From: an uncultured Clostridium sp.
Lineage (GTDB): Bacteria > Bacillota > Clostridia > TANB77 > CAG-508
Assembly: GCA_947568605.1 (NCBI GenBank)
Contig: CANOPV010000026.1
Location: forward strand, 1 to 9,314
Reading direction: 5' to 3'
Length of the DNA: 9,314 bases
This document shows positions 6,331 through 9,314 of this stretch, piece after piece. Position 1 is the first letter of the stretch. Each line of letters starts with the position of its first letter. The position numbers and the translations under genes were made by a program. A model generated the notes under the pieces. That model did not search any database and was not told the DNA's origin. It saw nothing but the letters and a program-made list of their open reading frames with translations.

Positions 6331-6469
6331 AATATCTCTCCTTTTTTTATTTTTTATTGTATAGGGAAAATCGAAGACTTTTCTGTATACAATAAGGTTA
6401 ATTTACCTTGGACTGTGCATATTTGCGAAGCAAAACGCACAATTTTCTTATATATATTATGAATACTTT
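6320..6469 (-). promoter_or_regulatory. structured leader with inverted repeat covering a start codon
   Basis: A 16-base perfect inverted repeat joins 6454-6469, just after the RNase J stop, to 6320-6335, which includes the ATG (6328-6330) of the small membrane protein. Between the arms are three hairpins. The first is TGTGC (6414-6418) with GCACA (6437-6441), having an inner TTTGC/GCAAA stem and a GAA loop. The second is AAGGT (6394-6398) with ACCTT (6405-6409). The third is TATTGTATA (6355-6363) with TATACAATA (6386-6394), plus an inner GAAAA/TTTTC stem. The second and third share base 6394. As RNA this is a multi-branched junction whose closing stem would hide the start codon, while the GGAGAG SD stays just inside. 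No U-tract follows any hairpin, so it is not an intrinsic terminator. A leader that switches translation is inferred, not shown. Confidence 0.5.
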
Positions 6470-6479
6470 AATTTTTTTG

Positions 6480-8081
6480 TTACACTTCTGTAATTATAGG
6501 TAAAATCATTGGATTTCTTTTAGTTTTTACAAATATATAATCTCTTAAAGCATCTTTTAATGAAGTTTTTATTGTTGCCCATTCTTTAACGTGTTTTTGT
6601 TGGCATAACGTTATTTCTTCTCTTAAAACTTTTTTTACATCTTCCATTAAGTTTTCGGATTCTTTTACATAAACAAATCCTCTTGATATAACATCTGGTC
6701 CTGATACTATTTCTCCTGTTGCTGAATCCATTGCAATTACTACAACAATTAAACCATCTTGTGATAAATGTTGTCTATCTCTTAAAACTATGCTTCCAAC
6801 ATCTCCAATTCCTAAACCATCTACAAAGACTCTTCCTGCTGTAACAGTTCCTCCAAGTTTTGCCATATCTTCATTCATTTCTAATATTCTTCCATTACTC
6901 ATTAAGAAAATATTTTCTGGCTCAATTCCAACAGATTTTGCTGTATTTGAGTGTGCTATTAATTGTCTATATTCTCCGTGTACTGGTATAAAATATTTAG
7001 GTCTTATAAGTGATAACATTAATTTTTGTTCTTCCTGACATCCGTGTCCTGAAACGTGTACGTCGGCCAATGAACTATATACAACTTCTGCTCCTATTTG
7101 CATTAACTCATCTATTACTTTTGAAACTAATTTTTCGTTTCCTGGAATTGGTGTAGCTGATATAATTACTAAGTCATTTGGTGTTATCTCTACTTTTTTG
7201 TGCTCTCCTGCTGCCATTCTTGTTAATGCTGACATAGTTTCTCCCTGACTTCCTGTTGTAATTATAACTAATTGTTCGTCTGTATAATTTTTTATCATTT
7301 CAATATCTATAAATGTGCTTTCTGGTACATTCATATATCCTAATTCACACGCTGTTTTTATTATATTTATCATACTTCTTCCACATATTGCTACTTTTCT
7401 ACCATATTTAACTGCTGAATTTACTATTTGTTGTACTCTGTGTACATTAGATGCAAATGTTGCAACTACAATTCTTTTAGTACAATTTAAAAATTGTCTA
7501 TCAAATACTTCTCCTACTGAGCTTTCAGACATTGTGTATCCTTTTCTTTCTGAATTTGTACTATCTGACATTAATGCTAATACACCTTCATTCCCCAATT
7601 CTGCAAGTCTTCCTAAATCCATTCTTTGACCATCTATTGGAGTATAATCTATTTTAAAGTCTCCTGTGTGGACTATTACTCCTACTGGTGTATGGATTGC
7701 TAGTGCTACTGAATCTGGTATACTATGTGAACTTCTAATAAATTCTACTTTCATTTTTCCTAAATTAATAGTTTCTCCTTGATTAACTACATTTAATCTT
7801 GTTTTTCTTAGTAATTTATGTTCTTCTAATTTTATATTAATTAATCCTGCTGTAAATCTTGTTGTATATATTGGAACATCTAATTGTTTTAATAAATATG
7901 GTATTGACCCAATATGGTCTTCGTGTCCGTGTGTTACAATTAAACCTTTTATTTTGTTTTGGTTTTTTTCTAGGTATGTCATATCAGGTATAACTAAGTC
8001 TATTCCTAATAAATCGTCTTCTGGAAATGCTATTCCACAATCGACTATTATCATTTCGTTTCCATATTCAAATATTGTCAT
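6480..8081 (-). CDS. rnj: ribonuclease J, main frame (frameshifted from its N-terminus)
   Basis: RNase J is a zinc-dependent metallo-beta-lactamase/beta-CASP nuclease with 5'-3' exonuclease and endonuclease activity, central to mRNA decay and rRNA maturation in Firmicutes. In this 533-codon frame the metal motif HGHEDH is at 51-56, followed by HSIPDS (119-124), HTGDFKID, the beta-CASP block, HVSGHG, IPVHGEY and a normal C-terminal domain ending PIITEV. What is missing at the start is the first strand IIPLGGLxEIGKN, which is found in the upstream frame up to one extra base at 8106. Removing that base (C on the minus strand) fuses the two frames into one protein of about 622 residues. As it stands, this frame could be reinitiated at the ATG at 8081, which has AGGA seven bases upstream, but the product would lack the first strand of the fold. 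Confidence 0.92.
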   Translation of the reverse strand: MTIFEYGNEMIIVDCGIAFPEDDLLGIDLVIPDMTYLEKNQNKIKGLIVTHGHEDHIGSIPYLLKQLDVPIYTTRFTAGLINIKLEEHKLLRKTRLNVVNQGETINLGKMKVEFIRSSHSIPDSVALAIHTPVGVIVHTGDFKIDYTPIDGQRMDLGRLAELGNEGVLALMSDSTNSERKGYTMSESSVGEVFDRQFLNCTKRIVVATFASNVHRVQQIVNSAVKYGRKVAICGRSMINIIKTACELGYMNVPESTFIDIEMIKNYTDEQLVIITTGSQGETMSALTRMAAGEHKKVEITPNDLVIISATPIPGNEKLVSKVIDELMQIGAEVVYSSLADVHVSGHGCQEEQKLMLSLIRPKYFIPVHGEYRQLIAHSNTAKSVGIEPENIFLMSNGRILEMNEDMAKLGGTVTAGRVFVDGLGIGDVGSIVLRDRQHLSQDGLIVVVIAMDSATGEIVSGPDVISRGFVYVKESENLMEDVKKVLREEITLCQQKHVKEWATIKTSLKDALRDYIFVKTKRNPMILPIITEV

Positions 8082-8349
8082 ATTTTTTCCTATTTCTAAT
8101 AGTCCGACCTAATGGTATAATTTTTAATGTTTCTTTTTTAAATGAAACCTTATTAAAACCATCATTTCTTTTATTATATGGTTTTTTTTCTCTTTTTACT
8201 ATTTTGTTATTATTGTCTTTTTCTTTTTTATTAATAACTTTTTTATCAACAACTTTTTTGTCTTTTCTTGGTTCATATTTTCTTTTTTTGTTTATAACTT
8301 CTTTAGATTTTGTCTCCTTTTCCTTGTTTGCTTTTACTTCTTTTGTCAT
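8068..8349 (-). pseudogene. rnj: RNase J N-terminal fragment: basic extension and first strand, out of frame
   Basis: The fragment starts at an ATG with a good SD (GAGAGG, nine bases upstream) and encodes a very lysine- and arginine-rich, low-complexity stretch (1 to about 73). It then gives ETLKIIPLG (about 73-81), the recognisable beginning of the RNase J metallo-beta-lactamase domain. After Gly81 the extra base throws it into a spurious 12-residue tail that stops at 8068, overlapping the ATG of the main frame by 14 bases. Basic N-terminal extensions of this sort occur on RNase J of some Clostridia and may bind RNA or ribosomes. Either the pair is one gene with a sequencing or real indel, or the shift is made during translation. 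Alone, this fragment would be a small basic protein of 93 residues. Confidence 0.8.
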
Positions 8350-8632
8350 TTACTTTTATCCTCTCTCTTTCTTTTTTTATAATTTTTATTTTCTTTTGAA
8401 GAAATTTCGCACATAAAAAAATTAGTCTAAATAAATTTTAAACTACTTGATTCTCTTAATTTATTATATTAATATTATTAACTATAATATAAACTTACAT
8501 ACAAAAAATTTCCGTACTATGTATATAATTATTTATATTTTATTATATATTTTTTCCGAATCAAAATTTTTAATTTTATTTATTATTTTTATATTTTTTT
8601 AATCTCTTCTTTACCATTCTTGGTAATCACTG
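8350..8632 (-). other. rnj: long AT-rich 5' leader of the RNase J transcript
   Basis: From the inferred start near 8632 to the ATG at 8349 the leader is about 283 bases. It is nearly all A and T, with no ORF of interest and no riboswitch that I recognise. The only clear structure is the hairpin at its 5' end (8611-8626). This accounts for most of the 434-bp gene-free stretch 8350-8783; the rest holds the promoter, a palindrome and a terminator. Confidence 0.5.
8611..8626 (-). other. 5'-terminal stem-loop of the RNase J mRNA
   Basis: TTACCA (8611-8616) and TGGTAA (8621-8626) form a perfect 6-bp stem with a four-base loop. It starts about six bases after the inferred transcription start. A hairpin this near the 5' end is known to protect Firmicute mRNAs from 5'-3' decay by RNase J, so it may stabilise or sense RNase J on its own message. 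It could instead be a downstream operator. Confidence 0.5.
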
Positions 8633-8638
8633 GGTATT

Positions 8639-8667
8639 ATTATAATATATTTTTATAGTTTTGTCAA
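8639..8667 (-). promoter_or_regulatory. consensus sigma-A promoter of RNase J
   Basis: On the minus strand TTGACA (8662-8667) and TATAAT (8639-8644) are both perfect hexamers with the ideal 17-base spacer. The expected start is near 8632. It is the strongest promoter in the window and faces RNase J. Confidence 0.9.
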
Positions 8668-8668
8668 T

Positions 8669-8690
8669 ATATAAAACATCTGTTTTATAT
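8669..8690. promoter_or_regulatory. 22-bp palindrome abutting the RNase J -35 box
   Basis: Ten-base arms ATATAAAACA and TGTTTTATAT flank a TC centre, with no mismatch. The palindrome ends one base from the -35 hexamer and begins just after the terminator of the upstream gene. It looks like a regulator binding site or UP-like element. The inner AAACnnnnGTTT is only loosely like Firmicute LexA boxes, so no regulator is named. Confidence 0.5.
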
Positions 8691-8691
8691 A

Positions 8692-8731
8692 AAAACTGTG
8701 TAATTCAAATTTTTTGAATTTACACAGTTTT
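8692..8731. terminator. intrinsic terminator after the SUMF1-like gene
   Basis: AAAACTGTGTAATTCAAA (8692-8709) pairs with 8713-8731 across one bulged T. On the minus strand it follows the SUMF1-like gene by about 52 bases and is trailed by T residues. On the + strand it is followed by TTTTATTTTTTT. It insulates the RNase J promoter from that gene. Confidence 0.85.
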
Positions 8732-8783
8732 ATTTTTTTGCACTTAATTTTTATTCTAAATTTCTTTAATTCAAGACTTAATT

Positions 8784-9314
8784 CTATTGAATATAAAGAG
8801 CAACACGGAAACCTAGCGAATTTCCCAAATATTCAGCAGAATTGGCTGGAATTCTACACGCCGCTGGTAAAGATAGCCCCTTCATATAGTAATCTGCTCC
8901 ACGCAATACAGAAACATCACTCAATAACTCAGTAGTCCATTCCTGCATATTTCCTGCTAAATCATATATATTATTTTTCTTTGTAAATTCACTATTTCCT
9001 GATTTTAATAGATAACTATTTCCATTAGGCTTAGAACTTGCACTTGTCCAATTTGCTCCTTTATTTGTTGAATATTCTGTTATTACCATAACTGTTGCAT
9101 CAATATAATTTCCCCATTCTCTGCTATCTGTTTGTACATTTACTCCTGTATTTTCTAGCCATTTCATTGTCGTATCCCACATTTTTCCTGTTAATAATCC
9201 ACTTTTTAAATTACTTCCTGTATAAATATTTTCTGCATTTGTTTTTGATGTTGTATAATCTATAAAATCCCAATGTACTTGATTTTTCGCGACGATTGGT
9301 ATTCCTGATACATT
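8784..9314 (-). CDS. SUMF1/formylglycine-generating-enzyme-like protein, C-terminal part
   Basis: The frame is open to the right edge of the window, so the 5' end is missing. About 176 residues are visible, beginning NVSGIPIVAKNQVHWDF. A Met codon at 9182 lies inside the domain and is not the true start. Family signs are WDTTMKWLENTG, the core NIYDLAGNMQEWTTE, VLRGADYYM, AACRIPANSAEY and the final GFRVALYIQ. In this family NxxDxxGNxxEW and GFR are structural hallmarks. Proteins of this kind in gut Firmicutes are often secreted or surface proteins rather than true sulfatase-modifying enzymes. I cannot tell which this is, because the N-terminus is not visible. The stop is TAG, followed by a terminator at 8692-8731. 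Confidence 0.85.
   Translation of the reverse strand, partial: NVSGIPIVAKNQVHWDFIDYTTSKTNAENIYTGSNLKSGLLTGKMWDTTMKWLENTGVNVQTDSREWGNYIDATVMVITEYSTNKGANWTSASSKPNGNSYLLKSGNSEFTKKNNIYDLAGNMQEWTTELLSDVSVLRGADYYMKGLSLPAACRIPANSAEYLGNSLGFRVALYIQ

Noticed and set aside
6414..6441. Hairpin after RNase J as an intrinsic terminator
   Set aside because: On the minus strand it is followed by GTCCAAGG rather than a U-tract.
8027..8416. + strand Phe/Leu/Ser-rich frame opposite the RNase J N-terminus
   Set aside because: It is the complement of the lysine-rich coding stretch; no SD and no domain. The same holds for the Leu-rich frames opposite glmU (4867-5061) and DUF4363 (2703-2888).

Overview
The window comes from a very AT-rich, low-GC Gram-positive chromosome, most likely an uncultured Clostridia-type Firmicute. 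This is inferred from the base composition, the AGGAGG / GAAAGGA ribosome binding sites, the TTGACA-17-TATAAT promoter, the DUF421+DUF4363 pair and an RNase J with a lysine-rich N-terminal extension. Stops are TAA or TAG and tryptophans are TGG. One AGG codon encodes the conserved arginine of DapA, so nothing suggests a recoded genetic code. No insertion sequence, phage, CRISPR or tRNA gene was found; this is mostly core genome with unusually structured intergenic DNA.

Left part, + strand: dapA (64-948), an HD-domain protein gene (998-1513) and dapB (1737-2483). DapA and DapB carry out the first two committed steps from aspartate semialdehyde to diaminopimelate and lysine. The HD gene sits between them, as does a 181-nt non-coding element (1529-1709) with a nearly perfect 40-bp closing stem. 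A bidirectional terminator (2498-2537) separates dapB from a convergent two-gene minus-strand operon encoding a DUF421/YetF-like membrane protein and a DUF4363 protein.

Middle: a 528-bp gene-free stretch (3635-4162) holds a second long-stem element (3758-3951) with a GC-rich branched core, a strong candidate for an unidentified structured RNA. It is followed by a small four-helix membrane protein of the phage-holin-IV type (4163-4543). A perfect bidirectional terminator (4551-4586) separates this from minus-strand glmU, which has its own good promoter and a shortened beta-helix. Upstream of glmU is a small membrane protein with a Cys/Gly/Arg tail (5941-6330). Its start codon lies in one arm of a 16-bp inverted repeat that encloses three hairpins.

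Right part, minus strand: RNase J is split by a single extra base at 8106 into a basic N-terminal fragment (8068-8349) and a 533-codon main frame (6480-8081). A consensus sigma-A promoter (8639-8667) lies about 285 nt upstream, with a hairpin at the extreme 5' end of the transcript and a 22-bp palindrome next to the -35 box. The window ends inside a minus-strand SUMF1/formylglycine-generating-enzyme-like gene with its own terminator.

The points most worth a second look are the RNase J frameshift, the two long-stem elements, the start-codon-sequestering leader at 6320-6469, and the GlmU that lacks about two beta-helix coils.
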